Shown here piece after piece: positions 34,715 to 46,014 of a stretch of DNA of 64,000 nt (its first letter is position 1; each line of letters opens with the position of its first letter). The notes beneath the pieces are model-generated. The model saw nothing but the letters and a program-made list of their open reading frames with translations. It did no database searches and was not told the origin of the DNA. The translations under genes were made by a program, and so were the position numbers. This DNA is from Bryopsis sp. KO-2023 (lineage: Eukaryota; Chlorophyta; Ulvophyceae; Bryopsidales; Bryopsidaceae): the NCBI GenBank assembly GCA_030272585.1, contig BSYQ01000003.1, positions 4,030,001-4,094,000 on the forward strand, written 5' to 3'.

Positions 34715-37700
34715 ATGGCGAGGAATAGGAGTGCTACACCTGCGTACACAGGCCCCGCGCTCAACACTTATGCAAAAGGACGACTTCCCAAAGACGAAGT
34801 GCGTTGAGATCTTTCGCTTACGTTCTTGAAGCGTTTCTTTCCTATCGTGGGCGATCTCTTGTGACGTTTTTCTTCTCGTCGTGATATTCGTTGTTTTACT
34901 TCGAGTTTTATTAATTCCGTTGAGCGAGTTGTGTGGAACTGCCTCCCAGGATAATAGCTTCGATTCGCTGCTGAGCGTTCTAGGTGAGTGATGGTGGTTT
35001 CGCCCTTTGGTGAGAAATATATATTAGGTTTTGTGGCTGTCTGGCACCAAACCTCTTCCCAAAACTAAAACATCAACCCACTCCTGTTTCATCCCTGCTA
35101 AAACTTCCCCCCATGATTTTCAGCACAATGGTTTCATTCTCGTTTTTCCCCCTCCAAAGCATCCAGGGGCATAATCCAAATTCACCTTCATTTTTTTCGG
35201 GAAGAATAAAACTCATGGAAATACTAGCACTTTTTTTTTTCGCTCCCTCCATGTTTTACGATTGTGCATGCACGCACCTTATTTGTTTATTTTGATTTTT
35301 TTACTTTCGTGCTGAAGGCTCGGGGGCCACCAAGGATGAAAAACACTTGAAGCAACTTTTGTTAACCACCATGCCTAGAATAGCGGTGTATTCTGGGCAC
35401 TCGGAGTCTGTGATCGAGCCGCTGGTGAACCTGGTGAAAGGTTTGGCGGAGTCCAAAAAAGATCACAAAAGACTCGTCCGCCAGATTTACTACCTGTTGC
35501 AAATGCTGTTGGGATTGGGGCAAGCTGGGAGTCCAGGCGCAACCTCTTCAGGTTGGCTATCTATCGTGGCTCGTTTTTTTCTGTTAAGTCATGATTCTTC
35601 ACGACAAAGAACATTATATGAACATTAAACATACAAAGAAAATGATTGAAACATCAGGGATGGGATGGGATGATGCATAAATGGTTTGCAATCTTTCTAC
35701 CGTTCCTTTTTTTTTCAGTGATTTTCTTTTTTACGGAGCTGTGAATGCCAGCCACTGTGGATTCCTGATGAAATTTTAATTTCTGAAGATAAAAACAAAA
35801 CGAAACAAAACAAAACAGAAAGGAACTAGAAAATTGAGCAGCAATGACGCCGGCCTCAGACTAAACATAGATGCGAGTCAGACGCATTGCCTGCCATCAT
35901 TGAACATGGTCCATTCAACAGTCTTTTCTTGTGATAGATCAGCAAATGAATGCATCCACCATTGATAGAGGGGCTATGAAAGATGCTTGGTCGGTGCTGG
36001 TGAAGCCAAGCGGGGATTTGGCTCAGCAGCGGGTTGCGCTTCGAGTCATGGCTGCTATCGTTCGAGCTAACAGGCAATCAAACGTAGCAGGTGAAATCTG
36101 AAAATAATGTATTTTTTTTTCCAAGTGGGGGTTGAAACACTGCTGTTCGGGAAAAGATTACCTTTCCTGCAGCAACAGTCTGGTTTTTGACCAGGGTAAA
36201 AACTGTAATGCCTGAAAATGATGGGAAAAAAAGGAGATGTGGAGGGGGGAGGGGGGAGGGGGGGGGGATTTTGGGGGGGGGAAAATCCAGGTCCCTTGGA
36301 ATAAGGCCAGAAAGAGCGCAAACAATTTTGGGGTGTAAACCCTTGCTGGTTATGCCCCTCTTTCCGTTTTGGCCTTGAAGTGCCATTTTTGTTTTTTTAG
36401 AGAAGCGTCCCTTCGCTGATCATCTGGCTCAAACGCTTGCAACAATCTTGAACAAAGATTTCCAAGTGGAAACCAAGCAAAAGGCTCGGATTCTGTTCAA
36501 GGCCAACAGTCAGAAAGCGGGGGACACATCGAAGGAACTCCATTTCCTGCAGTCTGGGGCCTTGAGTGCTGTCAGAGTGGCGCTGTCTCCTGGAGGAAAA
36601 AGGCGATTGGCTCCGAGGGGTTTCCCTATGCTGGACAGCGATAATGTAGTAGCTGCAAGGTGAATTTTCCTGGTGCTTTTTGATAAATTTCCTCCCAAAT
36701 CTGCTACAGCTGAAAACAAGATCAGCTCCTCGGAATTATATATATATATGTACATATATATGTAAGCGTTATGCTTCAAAAAGGTCGTGCTCTGACCCTC
36801 GGTAGGGAGGGGGTTCCAGTTTTCGTGCATAATAAAAAAACCAAAAGAAAGCAAAAATGGAAAAAAAGAAAAGAGAAATGCTGCATGGGTCAGCGACTCT
36901 GAATTTCGTTGAGATTGGCTGGGGCAGGCACGGGACTCATCGGATTGCGAAAATGGGTGCAGGCATGCTTTGGCGCTCGCAGCAGAGCTGGCAGAAAAAG
37001 ACTCGAAACAGTTTGAGAAGGCCGTCGGCCCACACCTAGCAGCCAGCATCACGCATTACGCTGCGGAAGGTATGCCCGCTGCTCAAAGACTGTTAATAGT
37101 TCTCGGATCGGCTCGCCTTTGGGATAGATTCAAAATCTGGAGTGTGGTCAGCTGGCTGTTGGTGGGATTCTGTTGAGTTTGCTCTTTTTGGTGAAGTATG
37201 TGAGCTGACCTGGTGGCTGGCTTCGATCAGGTTACTTACACCCTGCCTCTGAGTCATCGTCGGGGACGTCTGGTGCTGTGAATGGAGAGGTTGGGCCTTT
37301 GACTTTGACGGACAACTTTGCTCGGGTGTACCTTTCAAGGGGATGTGGATCGGTGGTGCATGACCTTGGTGAGCCTCTTGGAACAGAGCTCTGGCTTCAT
37401 AACCCCCCCCCCCCCCCCATATCAATGTTATGCATAAACAAAGCTTTTCTTTTCAACAGATGTTGGTTTTCAGAATTAACATAGTTATATTGAGGGTGGC
37501 ATTCTGGAGTCCAAAACTACCATGGCAGGGAAAAGAGTCACCTGAATAAAAAACAAAAAGGTCATTTTGATTTTTGTGCATATTCTTGGACCCCTTAACA
37601 AGAAAGGGTTGAAAATTTTTCACAGGTATCTCCAAAGCTAAGAATTCCCCCTTCTGGAAAGCTCTTGTGCTGTTGGCTTGCAACGACCCCTCGGAGCTGG

Positions 37701-40700
37701 TGGCGAACGAGGCAATAAAAACGCTTGTGGGGGCACCTCCTGCAAAAACGATCGACCTGAGTGTGAGCGGAAGACAAAGGTGTGCCATGCGTAAGGTTTC
37801 CTCCGTGCATGTCTGACTGGTTTACCCTCCCAATGAACTTAAACTGGAATCGCTGGTGGAGAATGCTCTTTTTCGTGAAATTATGTCGGCTAGAACACCT
37901 GTCCAAAGGGTTTCCGCTGAAAGGGTTTTGGCGGGGTGTGCTTGTGCAGGAAAGAATTCAAGGTGGATGAAGATGCTGAGAGGATCGAAAAGATTGTTCG
38001 CTGGAACGCTTGGCAAACCATCGTGAAAGACAAGCCCCCTCCTCCACCGGGAGAAGAGCTGGACCCCAAACACACCATCCTTTCCAAAATCGTTTACCGA
38101 TTGAGGAGGGCCATAACTTCGGGAGCTCAACCAGCGCTGTGTGGAGCGAGCAGATCTGCTGGTAAGCCTTCAAGGAATATGTTCAAAATGGTAATTGTAT
38201 TAGGGTGGCCCAATTTTTTTTTCTTCCTAAAGTAGGGAAATGTTGCATATTTGACAACATGCAGTTGCTGTGTGATTGTTTGAGGGGGAAGAAAACAATA
38301 GACCCGCTGCCGGTGATGGAAGTGCGTGGCAGTTTTTATGCCTATATTTGCTAATCAATCTCGTTTGCGACTTAATGAAGACCATTAACTGTTGTGGCTT
38401 TTTTTCTTTTACCACAAAGTTTACACATGACAAAAAATCATCTGCTGATGAGCTGTTTCCTGTGTGTTTTTTTTCGTCCCGCAGCGGAGGTCGCCCGAGC
38501 CAGAGGTTATGCTACCTCCACAAATCAAAAGAATGCGCACAAAGTAAAATCGGCAGCCGATATCATGAACCCGCTGAGGGATGACCTCATGGTTCTGGCC
38601 ACCAGCTCTTGGCATTACAATGCTGCTCAGCAGAGCATTGCATTGCATGCGTTGATCTGGCTGCAAGGAATCGATGGAGGCCCCCTGACTCCTCCAGTGC
38701 TGACTCAAATCTTGAGCACCGGGGATGGATGGTCGCAAGAAATGCTGTCAGAACTGCTCCAGACATTGTTTCAAAGGCTCGTCGTCGAACCAGAAATGGC
38801 CACCTACATCCTTGGTGTGTGTGTGTGTGTGTGTGCGCGCTTCGAACTATTGAAATAAGAAGATAAGATCTCCTCCAAAATGTTATAGCACACTGTGCAG
38901 AATACTGCGGAAAAAAAAGTTGGTGTTTATCCAGGCAGTTATTGCTTCTTTTTTTCCCTCAAAAAGGATGTTGCTTCGAGGCTGATTTGAGCTCTGTGGG
39001 AAAGTTTTCAACTGGATTTGAGGATATTCATGGCATAATTGTTGTGACATTGCTTGTTGGGTGTGGGTAGATTGTGTGAATGCTCTGGTGGCTGGCAATC
39101 CAAGCAAGATCCGTCCTGTGGAGATTGTCGACTTCTGGTCACAGAGCTTCGAGCAGGCAAACAAAACGATGGTTCTCAGGGCTGCTCTTCAATTCTTGGA
39201 AGCACCCCTGCCACCCAGAGTGTCTGGAGTTACAGGTACTAAACGATCAGAAATAAAAAATGAATTTAAAAAATGAGAAAAGGATGCATTTTCAAGGAAT
39301 GCGTTGATCACGTTGCAGATTGTTTTCAGACACTTTTTCGGTGCTTAATTGATTCTGCTGACCACCTCCCAGAAAAGAAAGCAGAAAAAAAATGATCTTG
39401 AAAAGTTGAGGAATTCTCCAGCCCTGGATTAGAAACTCTCCCTGGGTGTCAAAAACATAACATCCCAGTGAACCACCACGGAACAATTGTGGGTAGTGGT
39501 ATCCTATACTGATGACTGTGTGTGAATTAGGCGCAAACCCTGTTGCTGTCGCACATTCCACGGAGGAAGCCACAGCATGGAGAAAGTTGCGCAGAATCGC
39601 TACCTGGTGGTTGGGCGAGGCCGCCAATTTTATCACGGACGAATACGTGTGGGAGGAATTCACCCCGATCCTAGCCAACGGATACGGCCTGGGCACGTCA
39701 GACGTGATCGCGATGGAGTGCATGCGGAACCCTCTCTTGATCACCACGATTTCCTACCTCCAGCAGGCACTCATGACAGGACCTTGGGGGGTGCGGCTGG
39801 CCACGGCGAAATCTCTCACAACGATTGCCTTGAGGTCCGGGGAGCCGTTCCGCATCCAAATTTACAGGATTTTTAAAAACGCCCTGGCGGGGGACAAGAA
39901 TCTGCCTGGGTCGGATCCCTTTGGCCTTGCTGTCATGTTGAAGCCGATCGTGGATCTTTTGGATGCGATGTATTCCGGGCAAGAGGTGGTGGAGGGGTGT
40001 CTTGCGAAGTGGGGTGGGAGCTTGGATGAATGGCCGGAGGGGGCAGCGCTGTCGCTGGAATTAAGGTGCGGTGAGAAGAACTATATGTTGCACTCCATCT
40101 GGACAGGTTGGGGAGCTTTTTCTCTTACCTCGATCGGCATGGTTTGCGACGTGACGGTGTCTGCTTTGTGCATGGTTTACTAACATGAGGAAATCCTGTT
40201 TCTGATCTCTTGTAGGCACAACATGCTCCTGGCTGAGGTCCAGAAACACTGCACGGTGCCGGATGGGGAGACCTACTTCCCTCTAGGGATCAAGAGTCAA
40301 AAGCTCTTGCTGGGGGAGGAAATCGCGATGACCAGCCGACAAGACACTCTGGATTTCGGCAGGCCCGATCTCGACCGAATCGACGATGACATGCATGCGA
40401 GCGGCAATCAAGCATACATGGATCATCAGAGCGAGAGCGACATATCCAGTTCGGACGATGGATTCGTGTACCCCAGACGACCTCAACCCGAAGCTGGGGT
40501 TTCGTTGCGGCATTTTGCAGAAGGGAATGCCGAGGTTCAGGAGCCGGAGAGTATGCCGAGCACGAATGATGATTTTGGTGGATTCAATGCTGGGGAAAGC
40601 ATGTTTCACAGCGTCCCTGAGAGCGAGGCTCAAGGTTACGAGGAAGAGGCGAGCGGGGGTTATGCGGATTGGGGACAGTATGATCACGATCCGGTGACTA

Positions 40701-41174
40701 CAGAAGAAGCTTCAGGTAAGGGAAATGACCCAAAACCCTGGAATGGACCACGATGTGTTTGTGCTGGTGAGTTTCTGACCCTGAATGGCTTGATTGGCTG
40801 CAGGGGAGCAAGCAGGGGGAGGGTTCTTTTCTCAGAACTCAGCCATCAGCAGCGTTACCAGTCCTGAGGAAATCCCGTATTTATCGGAGCAGCCGCAGCC
40901 AGACCAAAACGGTTATGCAGGGGAGCTCGATTTACGGCAGCAATCTGCAGAAATTTACCAAGGGAACAGTCCAGGATCGACTCAAGTGTTGCAACCCTAT
41001 GAAGCATCGGTCATGTACGATTTCACAGCTGAACTGGATGGCGAGCTCTCCGTGGTGGTCGGGGATGTGATAGAAATTCTGGAGGAAAGGGAAGGGGGGT
41101 GGTATTTGGCCAGGCTTGGAGATCAGGAGGGTTTGGTGCCGTGTTTGTATGTTGCAGAGCAGCCAGGTCTGTAG
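34715..41174 (+). CDS. TASH3: TASH3/TSAUCER-like large subunit of the TPLATE (TSET) endocytic adaptor complex
   Basis: Fourteen exons join in phase: 34715-34798, 34950-34983, 35318-35551, 35938-36090, 36401-36659, 36963-37069, 37231-37368, 37626-37779, 37950-38161, 38485-38814, 39071-39235, 39531-40065, 40216-40715 and 40804-41174, about 1,091 residues. TASH3 is a beta-adaptin-like subunit of TSET/TPLATE, which drives clathrin-mediated endocytosis at the plant plasma membrane. Most of the protein is HEAT-like helical repeats. Diagnostic blocks match plant TASH3: WWLGEAANFITDEYVWEEFT, RNPLLITTISYLQ and SLTTIALRSGEPFRIQIYRI. An acidic, disordered stretch follows. The C-terminal 60 residues are an SH3 domain (ASVMYDFTAELDGELSVVVG, then GWYLARLGDQEGLVPCLYV), carrying the ALYDY-like, W and P..Y features. 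The Arabidopsis protein is about 1,200 residues and has the same order. Confidence 0.9.
36241..36282 (+). repeat. G-rich tract with G-quadruplex potential
   Basis: Several runs of 4-9 G separated by one to four bases, on the sense strand of TASH3 intron 4. Confidence 0.75.
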
Positions 41175-42649
41175 TGTTTCGTCGGGAGGGAGGGAGAGGG
41201 GGGGGGGGGGGGTATAATGTTCCTCTTAATAGAGAATTCAGTGGATCAGTGCAGTGGGTGATTTGAATGTACTCTTGGTCATACATAGTGCGATCGGAAG
41301 TGGAGGTTCAGAGGTGGTCTTGGGGGGAAACGGGGAAAGAAAGGTGTGATTCTTTTAACAAATCAGAGGGTGAAAAAAAAATACAAGCTCAGAAAAAGTG
41401 GAGGGAGGGGGGGAAAATCAATCAAATTTTGGCTATAAACTTGATTTGCTCACCATTTGTCGTCGTCTTTTTTCCCACAACATTTTTTGGGGGGAGGAAG
41501 AGGGGGGTCTGTCAAAATTTGCTGGCTGGGCTCACGCGGACATAACACTTGAAATTCTCCTGTTGAATCGGTCTGATGTGGTTGGTTTAAGGCTGTTGTA
41601 ATTAGGGCTGCTTGTTCTCAAACAATTCTCGAAAATATCTGTTTGGGTTCTGATTAAATTTGGAAGGTAACGACTTTGGGAAGGGAAGGGACTGATCACT
41701 GAGAAAGCAGGGGGAATTAATTGCAGTGCAATTATTCGATCCAAGAAAAAGCAAAGACGCAAGGAGGTTGTGTGTTCTCGACAAAAACCCAACCGGAAAA
41801 CATTTGGCCGGAGAGCTCCACACAGCGCTGGTAGTCTTGGAGGGGGGAGCAAATCAAATCAGCCTACTGGTACCTACTGCATATTTTTTTTTGGCCCTTT
41901 TTTTGGCCCTTACAAAAACCTGACTGGAAAAATGTAGGGCCACAAAAGGGCCAAAACGATTTCTTAAAAGATATATTTTTTTATTATTATTATTTTGTGG
42001 CCACATCCACCCAAAGTTTAATAGGATTGGCGCCACATCCAAGAAAACAATCGACCATACCACTCCCAACCAGCAGAGACAAATCAGGGTTATGTTGCAA
42101 ACATTGTTAGTTGTATCATTGAATTTGGGGCCACAAAAGGGCAATAGCAACGTGAAACAGGCAAATTTAGAGCCAATTTTGGGCCAGCGAGATTGGAAAA
42201 AAAACCTCACTGTTGCTGGCTTTGAGGGGGAAAACTTTTAACAACAGAAATCAATTTTTTGGTGGTTGAGAATTTGGAAGCAAGGGATTACCTTCGTTTT
42301 GTTTTTGGGCGATTCTCCTCCACAATGTAATTTATGTTTGTTTGTTTGTTTGTTTGTTTGTTTTTGGGCTGAAGTGGGTTGCATCATCGTCCAAGCCTAG
42401 GTGGATGACGATAGATGTGCAAGAAATGGAGTTGATGGTCAGGTAAGCATCACGAGAAAAAAACACCTGTGAGGAAAACAAAATGGGCCCTTTGTCGTTA
42501 CTGGCAAACAAGAAGTAATTTGCTTTCAGAGTTTAAAAAAGGAGAGGCCAATAGTTGAAGAAAAAAATACTAGTAACTGGAACGCACGAGGTTCAATAAA
42601 CGTTACAAGCACACGTTTGCAGCCCACGTTATTTCCGATAAGTTCTGCG
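41175..42649. other. Intergenic region with low-complexity DNA and short inverted repeats
   Basis: About 1.5 kb. It holds a G15 run (41198-41212), a hairpin made from GGCCC-T7-GGCCC (41893-41909) and GGGCCACAAAAGGGCC (41937-41952), a further GGGCCACAAAAGGGC copy at 42128-42142, and a (GTTT)n run at about 42334-42362. No coding region supported. Confidence 0.6.
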
Positions 42650-45121
42650 ATGTTCGCGCGCGAGCTGGAGAATCGACAAAGAAAGTTCGAGAGGGAGGCG
42701 AAAGACCGCATCTTGTTGGAAAGGAGGAGGTTGGAAAAGATTCGAAAGGAAAAGGAAACTGCGAGGAAGCTGGAGGAGAGGATGCAAGAAGAGCACAGGT
42801 TGAAACGTATCGCAGACGAAGCAGCGAGAGAAGCGGTGAGCCCAGCGTGTTTTTCTTTTTCGTCCGTTTCGATACTCTACGAATTCACGGACCTTACGCT
42901 TTCAAGCTGCAGCATTGGGTGTCACCGTCAATTTTTTCTGGTCCACTCAGGTTTCAGTAGAACAGGAATCCTAGAATTAGAATTCTTCAAAGTCCTGCAC
43001 TTTCCACAAAAAACAACAACATTCTTTTCACTTCTTTTTTGAAAAGAAAATCCTATCACAACCAAGTGTCGAAGTTTTTGCACTGGAGAGGTGGAGGTGT
43101 CTGTTGCCAAACCTCAAAATGTGAAAGTTTGAAAGGGTCATAAAAAGACGCTATTCTGAGAAGGAGCCCTCCTGCCGTTGTGACAGGAAGAGGAAAGGCA
43201 GCAAGCTGTCAGAGAATCAAATCGTGGAGTTTTTTGGGAAAAACGATATGTAGCTGTACCAATTCCTGACAGCATGGGTGCCGAGAAAGGAATCAAGCGA
43301 GTGTCAGACAAGGTGCAAAATTGAAAACAAAAAGGAAAAAAAGGGAAAAGGAGGGGAGGGGGAAGGGAGAGGAGAAGAGAAAGCTGTTTCGTGTTTTTAC
43401 CCTTCCTCCACGTTTTTAGAGGAATGCCTCCTTTCTTGCGCTGTGGCTGGGTGACTGTTGGTTGACCGTTGGCTTGATTTTTTTTGCGGTGATGGCCAGA
43501 TCTTGTTGCCCTCATCGGTCAGCAATGACCTGATGGACCAAGGCTCCTCCAGAAATGGGGCCATGCTGTTCGAAGTGGCGACACCATCCGGGCGATCGAC
43601 TCACGCTGGACTCCTCGAATTCACAGCTGCCGAAGGCACTGTCGGGTTGCCGAGAAAGGTTATCAGATCTCTGTGGGGTCCTGAGGTGAGGAAAACATCG
43701 CCAACTGTCAAAAACTCCAGCCCTTATGGTTTCCAGTGTGTGTGGTGTAGTTTTTGATTCATATGCAGTTCACTTCACGTGTGTGTGTGGGTTTTTTTAA
43801 CCAGGGGGAGTGTTCTGGGACTGTCACGGTGTCGTACAAGCGGCTGGAGGATGGGAAATATGCCCGCTTCCAACCGGTCAGGTATGGTTTCCATGAGGCC
43901 ATCGGAGATGAGATGCGGAGTGTGTTGGAGGGGGCTCTGATGACTCACTGCACTCTGACGGAAGGAGATTACCTGGAGTTGCACCATAATGGTGTCTTGC
44001 ATGAGCTCAAGGTATGTGTGAAGAGGAATCTGGCAGACAAGCCATATCGGAGCCAGCTTGCCCTCGATTAGATAAAAATCACTGGCAACATGTATGGGTT
44101 GAAACAAAAGCGCAACATGTCCAATTCATCTGTTAAGTTTTTGTGGATATTTTTTTTCGGTGGTAGAGTTTCGTGTTGCGATATTTTTTTGCCATAGGTC
44201 GTTGAGCTGGAGCCTCGCTCCGCTGTGAGCGTGATGGACACTGATCTCGAAGTCGATGTAACGCCTTCGGAGGAAGTGGAGGCTGCCATCAAAGCGGAGG
44301 AAGAAGCTGCCAGGGCTAGGGAATTGGAAAGAGCTCGCCTGGAAGAGGAGGCCAGACAGCTGGAAGCTGAACAGCGAAGATTGGATGCCGAAGAGGTCAG
44401 TCCATCGTAACGAGGGTGGCTAGCATATTTCGGACAGTGTTCCAATGTAAAGAGGGCTATCATGTAAGTGTGGGTGTGGCTATGTGATCACCAGGCTAGA
44501 AGAAGTGCAGAGGAAGCTGCTGAGCGACAGCGTTTCGCTGAGATGAAAGCTCGATCTCTTCCCGCTGAAGTGGATGAAAATTCCCCCCAGCCGAAGATGT
44601 TATGTCTTGTCCGAATGCCACAAGGCAGCAGACACCAACGGAGATTCCGACTCGAGGAGCCTCTCTCTCACATTTTTGATTTCGTCGATGCTCAGGTCCG
44701 CACCGTCCCCAACCCATGGCATCTGCTTCATGTAGTTTGGAATGATGCACCTTTCGAAACCCATTTTCTTGTTACTTTTATCATTTATCCAAGGTTGTGG
44801 GTACAATATGGGTATGATGCATGGTGTTTCTTTGAAACGTTGTGTAGGCATTTCGGGGAAAATGAATGAAAATTACTTCAATTTGAAAATATTTTGAAGA
44901 TGATACCCACATTCACTCATTTATTTTTATGTTATTTTGTTATTTATTTGGTTTTCTGTCGATTATAGGGAGGTGGTGGCTACTCAAGCGGGTGTTATCG
45001 GCTCGTCACTCAATTTCCTCGCAGAGTGTTTTTACCCAGTGGCACTGGGTCTATCCACGATGCTGGTCTGACTCAGTCTCAAGAAGTCCTCCTTGTGGAA
45101 CCCATCCAGGAAGAATCGTAA
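42650..45121 (+). CDS. UFD1-domain protein with C-terminal UBX domain (Cdc48/p97 cofactor)
   Basis: Seven exons join in phase: 42650-42835, 43187-43312, 43500-43685, 43805-44011, 44198-44395, 44495-44695 and 44969-45121, about 418 residues. The order is: an N-terminal charged coiled coil (MFARELENRQRKFEREAKDR); a UFD1 N-domain (KRVSDKILLPSSVSNDLMDQ, HAGLLEFTAAEGTVGLPRKV, then YLELHHNGVLHELKVVELEP); a second Glu/Ala/Arg-rich coiled coil; and a UBX domain (LVRMPQGSRHQRRFRLEEPL, FDFVDAQ, YRLVTQFPRRVF with the FPR signature). UFD1 and UBX domains both bind ubiquitin/Cdc48 partners, so a role in ubiquitin-dependent extraction is inferred. The N-terminal half resembles the plant UFD1-family protein called PRLI-interacting factor K; the UBX end is the unusual part, and I know of no common named gene with this exact order. 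Confidence 0.86.
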
Positions 45122-46014
45122 CGAGTGCCTTTCTTTTTGTAATATTTTTCAATATCTTTTTGGTACATGCTCGTAGTTTGTACATCAGCGACCATTCATA
45201 ATTTCCTTAACGTGTTTTTTTTTCTTCAGTTTTTTTTATTTTTTTGGTGTGCTTGACGGAGTGCATGTTCAATGAATGTTTGTAGATAAGGGGGATATGT
45301 CTTGGTGAGAGGTTTCCAGGGCATTGTTGAATTAACATGTGGATGTTTTCGAAACAAGTGGGGGGGGGGGGGGTATTCGTGGGGTAATGGGAGCGCGTGG
45401 TTGATATTTTCTGAACATAGATGGAAAGGTTGTGACAAACAATTTGGGTTGGGAAAAGGAATGTAAGCTCCTGTGTCATACTTCGATTTCTGTTGGGTTC
45501 CTAAAAATGTATGAATAGGCGGGTCCATGTGGTCACATGGCAGACTTGACTGACTCGGTCACATCTTGGGGACCCAAAGAATCCCCCTCTTGAACCAACT
45601 AGATTAGGGTGGTGATAGACTGACAATTGTGCGGTAGTGGCAAGGATACAGGAGGTGAAGATACATTGATTGTTCACCTGTTTCAAGTCGGCCTCAAGAC
45701 TTTCCAGCTCTGAACCAGAAAGGCCTGAATGTTAAGACAATCCCCAAAAACACGAGCAAGAGGAGCATATGAACCTCACAAGTAAAATTCGTCAATCTTC
45801 TCAATTGCTGCTGTCACATCGGGCCAAAAGAGGATGCACAATCCTTGTTTATAGAAAAGAAAAAGGCCTTTCTCGGCCAAGGTGCACAGCATGATTTTGA
45901 CCTTTAACAGGACATTTTTGTGAGCTACCGATTCTACGGTGCAACACTCATGCTGTGAAACGTACCCTTCTCAATAACAAAACTACAGCTAACACTACAA
46001 CATCCCCCTCGAAG
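45122..46014. other. Convergent 3' flanks of UFD1-UBX and MPP10
   Basis: About 890 bp without a supportable gene. Contains a G14 run at 45360-45373. Confidence 0.55.

Noticed and set aside
36510-37052. 180-codon minus-strand frame
   Set aside because: It runs across TASH3 exons and an intron in antisense, with low complexity and no motif.
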